Of a stretch of DNA of 64,000 nt, positions 37,002 through 50,278 are shown piece after piece. A program made the translations under genes and the position numbers. Location: positions 18,082,833 through 18,146,832 of the forward strand of contig CM029376.1 in assembly GCA_017165825.1 (NCBI GenBank). The letters run 5' to 3'. Each line of letters opens with the position of its first letter. Position 1 is the stretch's first letter. The notes under the pieces are model-generated. The model did not search any database and was not told the DNA's origin. It saw only the letters and a program-made list of their open reading frames with translations. This DNA comes from Hepsetus odoe. Taxonomy: Eukaryota > Chordata > Actinopteri > Characiformes > Hepsetidae.

Positions 37002-40000
37002 ACATATTTATGTGGAATCTTGGTAACAACTGCTAATGCTTGAGTGTCTAGTCTCGTCTTGATTCCAGTCAGCTTTCTGTTATTATTTGCTGTAATGAAA
37101 TAATTGTGGGTTCCTAAATGAATTATACTTCTATTCAATCTACAGTACTGTGTTTTTGATTTTTTAGAGGGTTTCATGTTAATTAAAACAAATAAATACA
37201 TGATGATGTTCCACAATAATACAAGCCAATTCTATGCTTTTGTTATTTATTAAAACCCCAGCAGCTTTTATGGGATTAAATTCTAAGGTTCAATATTCAA
37301 GCCCAGACTTTTCTCCCCCCACTCTCATCTATTAACAATTGCCTTATTATTTAGTCATGATAAATGCGTCGATAAGCTGCTGAATGTCGGCTAATGCAGA
37401 ATTGTAACGTTAGAAACGGGAGAAGTGCGATTTTTAAAGTGAACAAGAAAAATGGTCCAGAAAAAGATATGGAGCGTTCTATGTTCTCTGCTATTTAAGG
37501 TCACTGTGTCAGACTAAACTGTATTGCTATCGCACACTATGGTATATTGTAAATATGGTAATATATGGTAATTATATTTCACTGCACTCTGTCCCACTGT
37601 AACAAGCATGTTTCATTATGCTACTCTTAACTACAGCCATACAGCTACCATACAGTATTTTGCTCTTATTTTTAGCTGTTTATCATACCACTCCATTCTA
37701 GTGCCCGTTTTCAACTGTACGGTTTACGGTGTATTGTTACTCTTCTGGATGTACCTCCCTCTCTGGGAAATAATCTTATTTCCTTTATACAAACAATAGG
37801 AATAATACTTCTACTGTACTTCGAGAATTTTGCGGCAGCATTTCTATGGTGATAAATTTCACGCTTTTAGTTTGCACTGGATGATATAACACGGAAACCC
37901 TGACCTTCTTGCTTTGCCATTACCTCAAACATTTGCCCACTTTCCTTCAGACCTGTTTGAAAAGTTTGCTACGGGTCAACAATCCACTCGCTGCTTCCTG
38001 TTGTTAGCAGAAATAAGCCTCCATCTTTTTGCAAATCTTTTGCTACTTGAACCATCCTAACCAGTTCGTTGCCTTGGCCAGACAATGCACACAACCTGCT
38101 CCTCACTTTGCTAAAAATCTCGGCCCCACTAATGCCACTGTGTGAAGTCTGTTGTGAACCATTTGCTCTGACTGTATAGAAAATAGCAGAAATATTACCG
38201 GTCTGGTGGAAATGAGTTCTAGCACAGTGCCAACCTCCAGGAGAAGTGCCAGAGCCAGATGGCGATGAACAAGAACTTTGTGACCCCACACACACACACA
38301 CACACACACACATGCTGGGATACATGGGCAAAAACTGTCTGCAACGCTTTTGTTCTCTGAAGCTTCACAAGCTTTATGTGTTTCACGCTTTGCCTGCTTT
38401 GTGCCCCTGCACAGCTTTCTTTGATGTGTAATGCGTTTGTAGATTAAACAGGGAGGTGTGACAATCTGCTCAGAGGATGAAACAAATTTACGTTGTTCGA
38501 CAACAACTGAGAGGCATGAGTGGAAGAAACCTAGAGAGTTGTGCACTGTTTTTTAAGCCTGTAATGCAATTAATAATACCTTGTCTGGTGAAGTTATCTT
38601 ATACTGAGTCAGATTATTTCATGTTTCACATTTTGCAAATGAGGTTATTATATAGGATTTTTTGCTTATTTTTATAGACGTTTCGATCATCACACCAAAG
38701 AGTCCATTTTTCTACTTTCAAGAAAAAAATTTTATTTCTTAAAATAATTTGTGTATTTAATAACGCATTCACAAGATATGCTTAAACATACAACAAAAAA
38801 TGTACAAGAAAAAATATATAATGAAGAGCTTAATTATTTCTCACAGTACTGGAGCCTATTCATTACTGAGTAACATTTTAAAAAAGGTTCAAGCAACATT
38901 TTCAATAGATTGTGAAAAAAAATGTATAATAAAATTTTTGGTACAGTCAAATAATTTGTTGAGTGTCTACAAGAATAGAGTTTTATGGGTTAAAATATAA
39001 TAATGGAATAAGGTTTGTTCATATGTAGAATTAAAAAGACACGACAGTATGATATGATGTGATGATATGAAACAGCTGAGCTTGTTTTAGCTTCCATAAG
39101 TTGTTTAAAATAAAGTAAGAAGAGGGGGGTTTTGTCAAAAAAGATTTTGGCTTATTATAATATTGACCATATCAGATATGTTTGCATGGAACACTGCCAT
39201 CTGTGATTTGAACTTTAAATCCAGCCTCTTTGAAGAAGAAAGAAAAGGCAAATGGATCATGTTTTACATGTCACTTATAAACTTCTACTGGCAAAAGATT
39301 AAGTTACAGTGAATTGTAGGATCCCATTTCTATCTCTACTACAGGCGCACTTACCCAGCAGGTGGGGAGTCCTTCAGCAAGTGTTTGATACCATGGCAAC
39401 AACAGGCTAAGTTGAACAAAAACAGGCACATATACACCCAAGGGCATACAAAGGTGCATAAAAATGCATGCATAGCAACGTCCTTATATAGTTCTATTAT
39501 TATTCTATAATAATAATAGAATTCAGTTTACGGTATGTAAGTATATAAGGTCCAAGGATAGGGTTTACTTTTTCTTAGTAAAACTGATCTCTCTGACTCT
39601 GATTCTCAAAATCATAAATTATGATCAAGAAAACAACAAAGATGTCTTGAAAAAAGAGATGCATCGAAAATATATAGTGTCACATCACCATGGGTCAGTT
39701 CAGTGGTAGCCTAAATGTGGCTGAGATTTAACCCCCTCATGTCTGTAAACAGGAAGGGTTTTATTTTATTTTATTATTAGATTGTGTTGTTTGGGGACAA
39801 TGAGTACATGTAGGCTGTGGCCCAGATTCCATTCTAGATGTTATCCTTTCTTTCTTAAACATTCTTAGAAAATTGGGTATATTTCTATAAAAAATATAAT
39901 TGGAACCTGTTCTCATATTATTATCCAATGTCTTAAAGCATAATCCAGTTGTACAGCAAGGCAGATTTCTTTTGCTCAATGGAAAGTACGAACATGCAAG

Positions 40001-40398
40001 TGTCAGTAATTACATGTTTTCAGTCCAATGGTTTACTCTCTATTACATGTAAATAAATCAACCAATTCCCAGTTAGGTTAAAATGTAATCAATATTTAAT
40101 GCAACAGCAATTCGTTTGTAAAGCCACATGTTTCCTGCAGAAATCAATATTGCCATCTCCATTAAATTTACTTTTAATTAGGAGCCAACATTTATGACTT
40201 GCATGCAATTCCTGACCTGTATGGATCTGTGCAATCATAGCAGTTTTAATAACGAACTTGACAAAAACTTAATTACATAAACATGAAACAAGAAAAATAT
40301 GTTAAGTTAAATAATGTGTAGTTACAAAGACAGGCCAACAATGCATTTTGATAAAATAGTACTATGGTAAAATATGAATTATAGAGCTGCAGAGTCTG
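37002..40398. other. Non-coding sequence, no clear feature
   Basis: Contains (CA)n at 38286-38312 and a small hairpin at 39492-39521. Very AT-rich from 38560 on. No exon or transposon recognised. Confidence 0.45.
39492..39521. repeat. Perfect 13-bp hairpin
   Basis: Arms ttctattattatt and aataataatagaa with a four-base loop. It may be a (TAT)n-derived palindrome or the end of a small foldback element; no other evidence. Confidence 0.8.
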
Positions 40399-40655
40399 TG
40401 GGGCAGCGGTGGCCTATCAGTTCAGCCTATCAGAAGGTCATGGGATTGAATCATTGACCAGTAGGTTTTCCTGAGGTACTCTTGAGCAAGGTACCGTCTC
40501 CATCACTGCTCCCCGGGCGCTGGACATAGCTGCCCCTGCTGCACGTGTGCGTATGGGTTAAATGCAGAGAATGCATTTTGTTGCGGTTCACTGTGTGCTG
40601 TGCAGTTTTTCACGACAAATGTTTTTCATGACAAATGGTCACTTTCACTTTCATG
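40399..40655 (+). mobile_element. tRNA-derived SINE, family A, damaged head
   Basis: Starts with ggggcagcggtggcctatca. The A-box region holds a small duplication (cagttcagcctatcag) and the B box is degraded to gattgaatca. The body (ttgagcaaggtaccgtctcc, tgctccccgggcgctgg, gggttaaatgcagag) and the end (ggtcactttcactttcat) are clear. A Tc1-like fragment begins just after it. Confidence 0.88.
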
Positions 40656-40699
40656 TCAGTGATGGCACAAGCTCGGACTATAACTGGCTTGAATATGAA

Positions 40700-41130
40700 G
40701 CTGAAGGAAAAACTCACCAAACCACATCTGTCCATTACTCAACATACAGAAGCCCAACAGTGAAGTGTGGGTATGGCAGCATCATGCTGTAGGACTGAGT
40801 TGGTATTGGGCATCTTACTTAAAGTGAAGGACAAATGAACGATGCAAAACTAAAAGGAAATTCTACAAAAATACCTACTTCTAACTACACTTAAAGTGAA
40901 ATTCTCTTTTCAACAGAATAAGGATCTCGAGCACGAGGTTAAAGCAAAACTTGAGTGGCTGAACAACTGAAGCATGAATGTTCTAAATTTAAGACAAATC
41001 CAGATCTCAATACAATCAAGAACTAGTGGCATTGTTTAAAAATCATTTACAGTTAATATACAGTCTTCTAACTATAAGAATGAATGAAGCAAAGGTATAA
41101 AGCATTAGAGCTGCAAATTATGGATCTGAC
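40700..41130 (+). mobile_element. Tc1-like transposon fragment
   Basis: The block acagtgaagtgtgggtatgg (40758) with cagcatcatgctgtaggact corresponds to the second-Asp region of Tc1 transposases. Later, atccagatctcaatacaatc (40999) and aagaactagtggca match the 'PDLNPIEELW' block, and 40937-40965 the preceding KAxQEWL-like segment. Strongly decayed; ends not seen. Confidence 0.65.
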
Positions 41131-41457
41131 ATGTAGAGGTGTTGAAAATTCATTAAAGCAGCAGTTCTCTTTTTCTTATAATAAGATTTTTCTCTAAAGA
41201 GGATGTATTAACCTGTTTTTACTTATGTCAGAATAAATAAACAGGAAACAACAAAATTGAATTAGCAGTGTTATGGCAAAAGTTATAATAAAACCATGAC
41301 ACCAGGACAATTATTTAAACAACAGCGATTTAAAAAAGGACAATGGTGACCAACACAATTTTACAGGGCACCATCAGAAGTAGATGAACTTGATAATTTC
41401 ATGTAAAATGTAGATTTGTCATGTAAATAATTTCTCAGCTTTACCTGTAAATGGATT

Positions 41458-41670
41458 CCCCAGGATCCGAAGATCCCAGACCAGTAGGTTGCCCTGAGGT
41501 ACTCTTGAGCAAGGTACCTTCCCCCTCACTGCTCCCTGGGCTCTTTCAATAGCTGCCCCCTGCTGCACGTGTGTGTATGGGTGAAATGCAGAGGTTGAGT
41601 TTCGTTGTGTTGTGCTGTGCTGCGTTTCAAAATGACAAGGATAGTCACTTTCACTTTTTTCACTTTCATC
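41458..41670 (+). mobile_element. tRNA-derived SINE, family A, 5'-truncated
   Basis: Begins inside the tRNA-like part (ccccaggatccgaagatc) and keeps gaccagtaggttgccctgag, agctgccccctgctgcacgt, gggtgaaatgcagagg and the end aatgacaaggatagtcactt. The A box is lost, which is the usual 5' truncation of retroposed copies. Confidence 0.88.
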
Positions 41671-44600
41671 TGTAGTAATTCTTGTTTATTGTCATTTAAA
41701 CATATTTTGTTTTGTTTTTTTGAAGATAAAAAAAATATTATTTAGAAAAAGGTGCAAAAAATAATGTTTGAATAAACAATGAATAAACAAAATTAATAAT
41801 ATATAAAAAGTCATGCATTCATGATAAAGAACATTGTGCTTGATAATAATTAACCCACATACCTTAATGTTGTAAATCTAACAATCTCATGAAAGGTGGA
41901 ATCAAACCCCTTTGTCTTTCTTCCTCCCTCTCCCACGCTTTGACCCTGATTCAGGAAACAGCTTAATGACTTCGAGGTGTTAGAGCGTGCTCCTTAGCTA
42001 AACATCAACTGTGTCTGATCTGTACTAGATAAAGCAGTTAGGAGACATTTTTGACGTGATTGGAGTTTGCCTTTTCCTTTAGAAATGTTTTCCTTAGAAG
42101 ATGTGATGGAGGGTAAATTCAAAACTATGTGACGCTGTTACTTTATACCAGAATATTTTCAAACTATTACCTTTGCTCTTCAGTTTTGTTTTTACCCTAT
42201 GGAAGCTTAAGGCTATTTACTTTCTGACTTTACTTTACTTTAATGCCATAAACATTCCAGTGAGAATCGTTTTTTGGGAATGGTGAATGAGGTTTCCCAG
42301 ATTCTGAGAATTCCTGAATTTTCATATTTATTCATTCCAGGTTCTGCACTGTAGTATCTCATACTTTGTCATGACTCTGTCTTACTTTATCTCATTTTAA
42401 TGATGTATTTGTTGTGCCTTGCTATTTACTTCAGGTCAGGGAGCTGTGGGAGTGTTATCTTTAGATGGAGAGGGTTATCTTTGCGATGACAGGCTAAATC
42501 GAATGGCCTCTCCAAACAGACAACAAATGGTTTGCAGCACTTGCGTCACTGCTTAATAAACACACTCGAGCTCTCCTCTCTTTCTCACCTTCTCTCATGC
42601 AGAGACAGTGGCATTCAAAGCAAAAGCTGCCGTATATCTTGGTAATAGCATGTTATATGGCTGCAAGGTGTTAGAAAATAAACAGAACCTTCTCACTTCC
42701 CCCAGCCCTCATTGCCTCCAAATAAATAAAAAAAAACAAACCTAACATGCTACAAAGTTCCAGCCCTAAGCCTGTGAAAATGCACTGCAAAGGGGAACAT
42801 TCCAATCTGTCAGATGAGCTGTCACAATGAGAGATTCCCTCAGACCCTGCCACCTTCACATTTAGTTAAGATGTAAACCATGGCGCCCCCCTGGTGTGAA
42901 GGACTTGGACTTTCCCACACTGTTGAAATCCAGGCTCCTGCAATTGGACCATACCACTCCTCTCACTCTGGAGGATTTTCATCCCTAAAGGCATTCCTCA
43001 AGCTGTTAAAAATGTGTGGCATTCCTCAAGCTGTTAAAAATCTGTGGTTTTCTCAATAAACAGACTTAACAATGCCACCAACACGAGTGGCATTCTTTTC
43101 AGAAGTGTATAATAAAGTCAAACCCAATTTGTTATTGGCCCTTGCTGTGCATAGTTTTAAGGCATATAATCTGATGGTCTTTTATTGTTATTTGTATTGT
43201 TTCTACATCTGTTGGTGTATTTGGCTACTTTTTCAAATGTACTTGAATTCTTGAACAGTGTAAAACTAGGCTTAAGATTATTTCTAGTTAACAACAGCCT
43301 AGCCCATACACTCATACCTGGGATAGATTTCACATTCATAGCACAACATACGCTAAACCTATTTTTACAGGCCTTAGCTGGTGCTCCTTGGATTAGTTCC
43401 AAAATTGTTGAAGTCATGTGCAGCGCTAACACTCCACTGGTTCTTCTGAATGTGCAGGGAACACAGAAAGTGTCAGGGATGCATCTGAAGCAGGAGAGCC
43501 ACAATTAGATCTGGCTTGACTAACCTCTATTGTGGAAAAGGCTATTGAAGACCCCTGGCATTTTACCATCCATTTATTTTTTTTTCCTGAAGTGTCCGTT
43601 TAAGGCATCTGAAATGTTCCACTTAGCCCAGACAGCCGTGCTTAAACCTTAGTTATCCCCACCCCCTTTGACCTGACAACCTGTTACACTGGATTCCAGA
43701 TTAGGAGCTGCTTTCGGCTTGACTCTGGTCTGAGATGGAGGAGCGTTACGAATGCGCCCAGCGGGCAGCATCATGGTTTTCAGGGCTTCCCAGCCAAGGC
43801 ATCAGGTAGATTTACAATGGGAATCCTGATTTTTCCATCATGGTGGAGTGAGGTTGTACTTTTTTTCAGGGAAGCAGCCCCAGGGTTCTGGAGTAAATTG
43901 TGTGTTGGATGTATGTGTGTAAAAAAGTGTCTCCATGGAGGGGGTTGGTGAAGTTAAAGGACACACTCAGCTGCTAGATTAACTCATCAACACCGCATTG
44001 CCGGGTGTCAACAGAAATGTTTCACGCACAAGACCAGCAAGGAATGAATACCATTTGGAGGTCACGAGTGGCAGCCTCCTGAGTCCCTTGGCCCTTTTAA
44101 ATGTTAGTGTGTGCCTTTCAAGAGCAAAGGTGTCACCCTGGAAATTCTACTGGGAACTGTAACCCTGCTGGACTCTGCAGGATTTTCCTTGCAGGTGACT
44201 CCAGCACACTGATTAATCAGTCAAACTGTTCTGTCAGTATTTTACTAGTTTTTCTTAACCTGGATATACTTTGCGAAATATGTTCCTGTTGACTGAAATA
44301 TACAAGGCTGGAATTAGTGCTGTTAACATGTCAAGTTCATGCCAACTGACTATGTGCAGAGGTACATTTTGATGGAGTTATTATTTCCTGAGTTCTACTA
44401 CTGGAATCACATCTCTTGGCCAAGTGCAACGCCAGCCCATAAATATTTCCAGCTATTTCTTTATTTTCCAGGGATTCCATAAAAACAAAAAACCCTGATA
44501 CGTTTCAAAGCATCCTTAAACTGTCAACTGAAAAACTGGACACTGGCCAAGTTCTTGCCATTATTACATGCACAAGTCCTTCCATGAGTTCCTCTGCAAA

Positions 44601-45346
44601 GCTTTTATAGAAACTGGCTTGTTCTCTAAAGCCACCGTGGTGCGGAGTGTCATGAGATTCATTCCTTTCTTGTTTGTTTTAGATTTGAGGGAGATCCAGC
44701 AAGTGACTCTAGATAAATGTGATCAGCGTGCACAGTGCCTAAGTGCCCAGCCCTGGACATGGTGCAGTATTATGATGGCATGAGAGCTATGTGTCTGTGT
44801 AAGTACACAGTTGAAATCTGCCTTGTAACCGCAACACATAGAGCTAAAATCCTGCAACAAGTCCTGGAAGCTCAGAGCTGTGAGACTCGCTGGGGTCATT
44901 TAAACACTATAAAAATATTTGCAAGTGAAAGCTTTTTAAAAGTCTGGAATATATGATTACGCAGCCTATTGCTAGACAGTTTGTTTCTTTTTACCACAAG
45001 AAATTCACCGCACTAGCAGGAAATATTGTTTCACTTTGGAGGAAGTAAAATCATCTACCAATGCAATAAGACTTAAAAAGTAAAAATAGATTTTTCTAAA
45101 ATTATACTTTGTTCATTTTTAAAATGAAAATAAATGACAATTATACAAGCTTATAAATATCTTAATGCCAAAGTTTTTAGTGATTTGCTGAATTAAACGT
45201 ATAACATTTAATTATGCATTCATAGCCATAACTACTGCACAAGCCTTATTTTCTTTTTTGCATGTCAAATTTCACACATTAACATTATATTTGCATTAAA
45301 ATAAAATGTGCAGTAGTTTGTCAGGTAAACCTGTTGATAAATAGTC
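41671..45346. other. Non-coding sequence; several complex blocks
   Basis: 42420-42620, 43600-43770 and 43960-44220 are GC-balanced and without simple repeats; they could be regulatory. A 28-bp tandem duplication lies at 42990-43045. No exon with splice signals recognised, and 43157-43508, open in both directions, lacks any domain. Confidence 0.35.
42990..43045. repeat. 28-bp tandem duplication
   Basis: Two adjacent copies (42990-43017 and 43018-43045) beginning ggcattcctcaagctgttaa, identical except one G/C difference. Confidence 0.95.
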
Positions 45347-45515
45347 AAGTGAAAGTGAAGTGAAAGTGAGGATATGTCATTGTGAATACACAGCACAGCA
45401 TGCAGTGAACTACAACAAATGATTTATCTGCTTTTAACCCATACACACACAGTGCAGCACCCGCGACCTTCCGACCCTGGGGCCTAGTCCCAAACCACTA
45501 GGCCACTGTTGGCTG
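45347..45515 (-). mobile_element. tRNA-derived SINE, family A, central deletion
   Basis: On the minus strand: head cagccaacagtggcctagtg with a changed continuation, then a jump from the tRNA-like part (cggaaggtcgcggg) straight to tgctgcactgtgtgtgtatg, and the end caatgacatatcctcacttt plus ttcact. About 80 bases of the body are missing. Confidence 0.85.
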
Positions 45516-45779
45516 AGCTATCTTTGAATTCAGTGATCACAGTCATAATTAGCAAAACCTAATAAAGGCTTCTACAGTAATGCTTTTAAATATCAATGTA
45601 TCATTTTATTTCTGGTGCAGCCAGACTAGACTTGATCTATTTTCTTATAAAAGTTAGAGGTTCCAGGTATTCAGAGTCATGTGCAGGTATGGAAGGGTAA
45701 ACACAAAGTGCTGTGATGTTTTCCTCTGTCACCTGCAAGGGTCCTGAGAGTGTCCTGCCCCAACAATATTCTTAGTGTT
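45516..45779. other. Non-coding sequence, no feature seen
   Basis: No exon or repeat recognised. Confidence 0.4.
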
Positions 45780-46110
45780 GGATTCCTGTTCCACTCCTAT
45801 ACTGGCAGTAGGAGGGCAAAGGGGCGACAGCACACTGGTCCTGTCAGCTCCCGCACCACAGGTCCCCAGGGCTGGCGCCAGCAGTACCTCAGCAGCCGGG
45901 GAGCAAAAATAGACATGACACCACCAGCCTCACAGTTGCTGGGGCAGGGCAGAGCGGCAGGAAAAGAGGCTGGGATCAGGTTGCAGCGGCTGTCATCATA
46001 GCGCGGTCATTACTTCTGGTCTAATTATCCCAGGCCACAAGTAAACAAACAAGATTGCCGAGCACAGCACACATTGCGCTTCTGGCTTCAGTGGTTTGCG
46101 TGCTGGGTAC
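45780..46110. promoter_or_regulatory. Candidate conserved non-coding element, GC-rich
   Basis: GC-rich and non-repetitive (ccccagggctggcgccagca at 45866), followed by ggtctaattatccc (46019) and gtaaacaaacaag (46041, forkhead-like). An 83-codon frame crosses it without splice signals or domain. Confidence 0.3.
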
Positions 46111-47399
46111 TAGAACTTTTATATAATAGAATTTCCTAAATAACTCTGGACTCTGGTGGTGCAGTTCTTTGGAAAAGCTTGAATTACTATAAATTACTTT
46201 AAAAACCTTCAGTTCTTTCAAACCTTAATCTTAATTACCAAGTTGTTACCAAATTCTTCAGGAAAACAATGGTGGTTATTCTAGACTTTCCAAAGTGTAC
46301 TTTCTGGTATGTTAATTTTCAGATGAAAAGAGGTTGTGAAAAATAGACCAAACCAAAAGTTTGGATGATGAATTGTATGAATGGCCTTTTATAGCTCTAC
46401 TGGAGACTTTTATCCTCAAGAAAATGCTTTAGATGTTGTACACATATACATTGCATTGCAGAATAGATTGGCCACAAATCCCTTCGCAAAGTTCTGCTAA
46501 ATCTACGTTGTCCTTTATCATAAATATATCTAATATATGGGCATGTTTCTTTCGGAGCCAGATGTAACTGGTAATGAAATCTGAAGTCATAATTCTGTGC
46601 TCATCTTCTTGCCAGTTGGAGTTCTAGGTCATAGTCAAGACAAAAACTAACATAAATGTTAAATAAACTTTGTATGATAAAACTATATAAGCTAAATGAA
46701 TCCTTATCCTTATTCAGACTGCGAAACTGAATAATCACACAAGTTTAAAGCAATCATGCTACACTTACTGGCTCACTAAAAGTCACACCAGCAATTCAAC
46801 CCCTATGCTTAAATCCCTGGCTACACCCCAGGCTATACCCTTGCCATTCCAGAGCTATCGTGGTCAGTTTGATTTTCCTCTTGTCTCATCTTTCTGTCAC
46901 AAGCTTGTCATACCTGCTCACAGAGCCCCAGCTACTGAGCCTGACCTCTGAGAGTCAGCTCATCATGCCATATTCCTTAGTATGTGTGTGTGTGTGGGAA
47001 GAAAGAGTATATGTGCTTGTGCTCTCACAGCCTAAGCAACTACACGATAAAAAAAAAAATGCAAATCAGGACGATGGCCAATGTCGCTTTGCTGTCAGTT
47101 ATGACTTCCTGCAAGTAACTTAGACTGTCAGGTCTAACCAAACATTACCACTATAATTGCCCTGGAGTTCACTTTACATGTTTGTATCCATTTAGAATGA
47201 CCAAGAGTGGTGTTCAGATATTCATATATGCTCTTGAAACTTAATTACAGCCTCTTCTGACATAGCTAAACACCTTGTTTGCATGCCAGACCATCGTAAA
47301 GCGTTGAGTGTCAGGTCCTATCTCAGGTATGGCACTAAATGTGAAACAAGTGACAGTATTGCTTTTAAAGAGTGGCAGGGAATGCCATGTTTAGCCAGG
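46111..47399. other. Non-coding sequence, no clear feature
   Basis: No exon or mobile element recognised. Short GT repeat near 46983-46996. Confidence 0.4.
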
Positions 47400-47960
47400 G
47401 AGGCAAATAAACACTTTCCTGATGGTCTGAGTAACTCAATAGGTAATTAGTTTCATAAGAGCATGTGTGTACATCCCTATCAATCCCTATTTAGTGTAGT
47501 GCAGCCCTCTATTAGCTAATTGAATTAGCTGTTCTGTTTTGCTTTTGAACATGAGAAGTGGGCAGGGACAGAGATGTGTTTATCTAGCATTATGAGTGAG
47601 TAGCGGGGATACTTTTATGGTGTAATTATACCAAGCAGGACACTGACCCAGCACAACTTGTGTTATGCTATGCAAATTTCCTGCCAAAAGGTCTTGCCAC
47701 CACCCTCCACTTTGAATTCTGCCTTTCTGGCATTCATTAACTTGATATTCATGATGCTAGATTAACCTTTGGCTTAATGAGATTAATGTGTGCTGCCCAA
47801 ATCTGCATGCATTAAATGTGGAATGGGCTGTGTGTTCGCTGGGATCATCTCAGATGGCGGTGTTTCATATCAGGCAGTGTTATATTGGTAATTCAAGGAC
47901 AGCGAATTTCAATGAAACATTCTCTATTGCACAAGACCTGGCAGCTTACTTATGGACTGA
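47400..47960. promoter_or_regulatory. Candidate conserved non-coding cluster with homeodomain-type sites
   Basis: Many TAATTA-like words (ggtaattagtttc at 47441, agctaattgaattagct at 47514-47530, ttaatgagattaatgtg near 47773) in sequence without simple repeats. The 47514-47530 site is a perfect 17-base palindrome of the TAATnnnATTA type bound by paired-class homeodomain dimers. Binding is inferred. Confidence 0.35.
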
Positions 47961-48424
47961 TACACTAAAAAATACTTTCATCATGCTGTGAGTTTCAAGG
48001 TCTCTCATTTTTATTTTATCAGCGCTATTAACCAGTGTGTATTCTGTCAAACAGATGAGATTCTAATATTGTCCCTTTACTATCATCCTGTCTTTATCTC
48101 AGTGGAAACAAAGCATCTCGATGCTGTAATGATGAAGTATCACAGGATTATGAATTCTTCCTCCAAACACCCTCTTAAGAGAAGAGATAAGATTAACAGA
48201 GGTTTCAAATTGTAAAGAATATTGGAGACACATGGGAACGTTGTTATTGATAGACTGCTGAAAGATTAGTGAGAACAGAGTACTGCATTACTTTGCAAGG
48301 TTTTTGAAACACCCCTCATTTCTTTCTGTTTCACTAGTAAAATGAGACAGCAGGTACAGTGATTTATTATAGTGTGCTAAATCTAAAAATAGTTTTAAAG
48401 ACAGTATTTAAAACAATGAAAGTT
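47961..48424. other. Non-coding sequence, no feature seen
   Basis: No exon or repeat recognised. Confidence 0.4.
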
Positions 48425-48725
48425 TGTATATTTCTCACATACTTTATAGTCCATGTTTGGTATGACCACTGTTATTCTTGAACACAGTCTGAGCTCTCAG
48501 GCAAGTTTCTCGTAATTCCTTTAAATCATCTACAGGAAAATTCCTGTAGCCTTTTTGAAGGACATTTCAAAGCTGTTCTTTGGACAATGGCTGCATTTTG
48601 TTCCGTTCTCTTCTAGGATGATCCCACACTGCCTATGCCTCGGAAACCGGTCAGGTACAGGGACTGCAAATGAAGCAAAATATGAAGAAATGAGGGTGCA
48701 CAAAATTTTTACACTGTATGAGATT
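48425..48725 (-). mobile_element. Tc1-like transposon fragment
   Basis: ttggtatgaccactgttatt (48457) with cttgaacacagtctgagctc, ttttgaaggacatttcaaag (48554) and gatgatcccacactgcctat (48618) match, on the reverse strand, the end repeat and C-terminal transposase part of a Tc1-like family. The right side (ttttacactgtatg near 48708) resembles an outer end. The internal part is deleted. Confidence 0.6.
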
Positions 48726-49839
48726 TGAAAACTGACTTTCTTACATCACTATTTATCAGACTTGAATGAGACGTGACATAAGGGATTTAATTCTTTAATA
48801 AGTTGTTTAATGTTTTTAAAGCTGAAATTCAGAACTAGGAATAAGACTGATTCTCAAACTGATTAAAAAAACTCTAAGAAAATGATCTAAGTATTAGAAT
48901 ATATATATATTTTTTCATTCAATGCTTTATTGACAGTCAAACCAAAGTCTAAACCCTTGTTTCAGTTTTGAAACATTTGCATTTGTCTGGTGTGGAAGCT
49001 GAAAAAAAAAATCAGAATATACTTTATTTTATTTTACACTGATAATATGCTGGTGCAATGCTTTAAGCAGGAGTGTGGTATCCGCTTGAGAGAGAGAGAG
49101 ATGGAGAGACTCGTCCCTTCTTTTTGCTTTACTGTGAAGACATGTCACCATTAACATAATTGCCATGACACAGGTTTGACCTTCGGCCTTTCTCGGCTCC
49201 CTGACTCATAGTGGAGACTCCTCTTCTATGCAACCCTTCGGCCTTTAACCCCAGGCTGAACTACAGTGGAAGGTTACCTAGTGGTGACAATATAAAATGT
49301 TGCTCCTTTTACTGCACTCAGTCTGTAGCTACAAAAATAAATGTCAGTTAATGTTTTAATGCATTTCTGCGAGATGGATAATGTGAAAATTACAGAAGAA
49401 ATGCTTTAAAATACAAGTAAAAAGTAAAATTAGTCTGCTCTTAAAACATTACACGACACACATTATTCACTGTGGCTAAGTGATCATGCAAATCATTTGT
49501 GCTGTGCAGGATTGGTGTATAGGGATGGTCATTTGCACTGATACATGTTTCAAACTTTTCCAAAAATACAGAGAGAAATAAATTTGCTTTAAACATGCAT
49601 AACCATTTTTACTGTTAATGTGAACTATTTAACTCAAAGCCCTCAGTTGCATAAACTGATTGCACTGTCAAGTAAGTAAGTAGGCCCATATTCTTAAGAA
49701 TTAGTTTCCAGAGAAAGCATCTGGTACCACTTATGAATCTTCATTACAGACACTTCTAAAAGCGCATGTATCACTTAACAGTAATGATTAAACGTGCTGA
49801 GAGCACTGTTACTAGAAGTATGCAGTGGTAGTGTACAGG
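48726..49839. other. Non-coding sequence, no clear feature
   Basis: A complex stretch at 49130-49270 (gtttgaccttcggcctttct, ctatgcaacccttcggcctt) may be regulatory. Otherwise AT-rich. Confidence 0.4.
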
Positions 49840-50060
49840 CCCCGGGGTGAGTGGAACGCATGGCTTGCCTAAGCCTGAATAATGTGTGGAAACGGCCGAG
49901 CATTTGTTGTGCTGTCGGCCTGCGATTTGATAGACACTATCCGCTTACACAGACGAGCCTCTCTGTCGCTGAAGACATTCGCAACTGGTGCCAAGGCCCA
50001 ATAAATCACCCAGTATCAAAGAGGCCATGTAACGCTTTCTGGATTTCAACATATGTGGAA
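49840..50060. promoter_or_regulatory. Candidate conserved non-coding element
   Basis: GC-balanced block with ggaaacggccgagcatttgt, cctgcgatttgatagacact and ggcccaataaatcacccagt (49996, HOX/PBX-like) followed by atcaaag (TCF/LEF-like). A 94-codon frame has no splice context. Confidence 0.33.
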
Positions 50061-50278
50061 TCAGAACCTGTCTGTCAACGGGCTGAACCACTCAGGGGTG
50101 CGGGGGTGGGGCTCAGTGGCCTGTTCCCACTCTAATGTGGACCATATGTGGGCAGTGTGGACAGACCAGCCTCACTGGGCACTACCTGCTTGCTCACAAG
50201 AGTTTTCATGCAAACAAGGCAAAACCAACACTAAGCATGCTTTTAGTCATAGTTTCATAGCCATAATTTTATCAAATT

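Noticed and set aside
43157..43508. Frames open on both strands over about 110 codons
   Set aside because: No domain, no start context and no splice pair; being open on both strands suggests chance in low-stop sequence.
49851..50135. 94-codon frame as an exon
   Set aside because: No acceptor with a pyrimidine tract and no recognisable protein; regulatory interpretation fits better.
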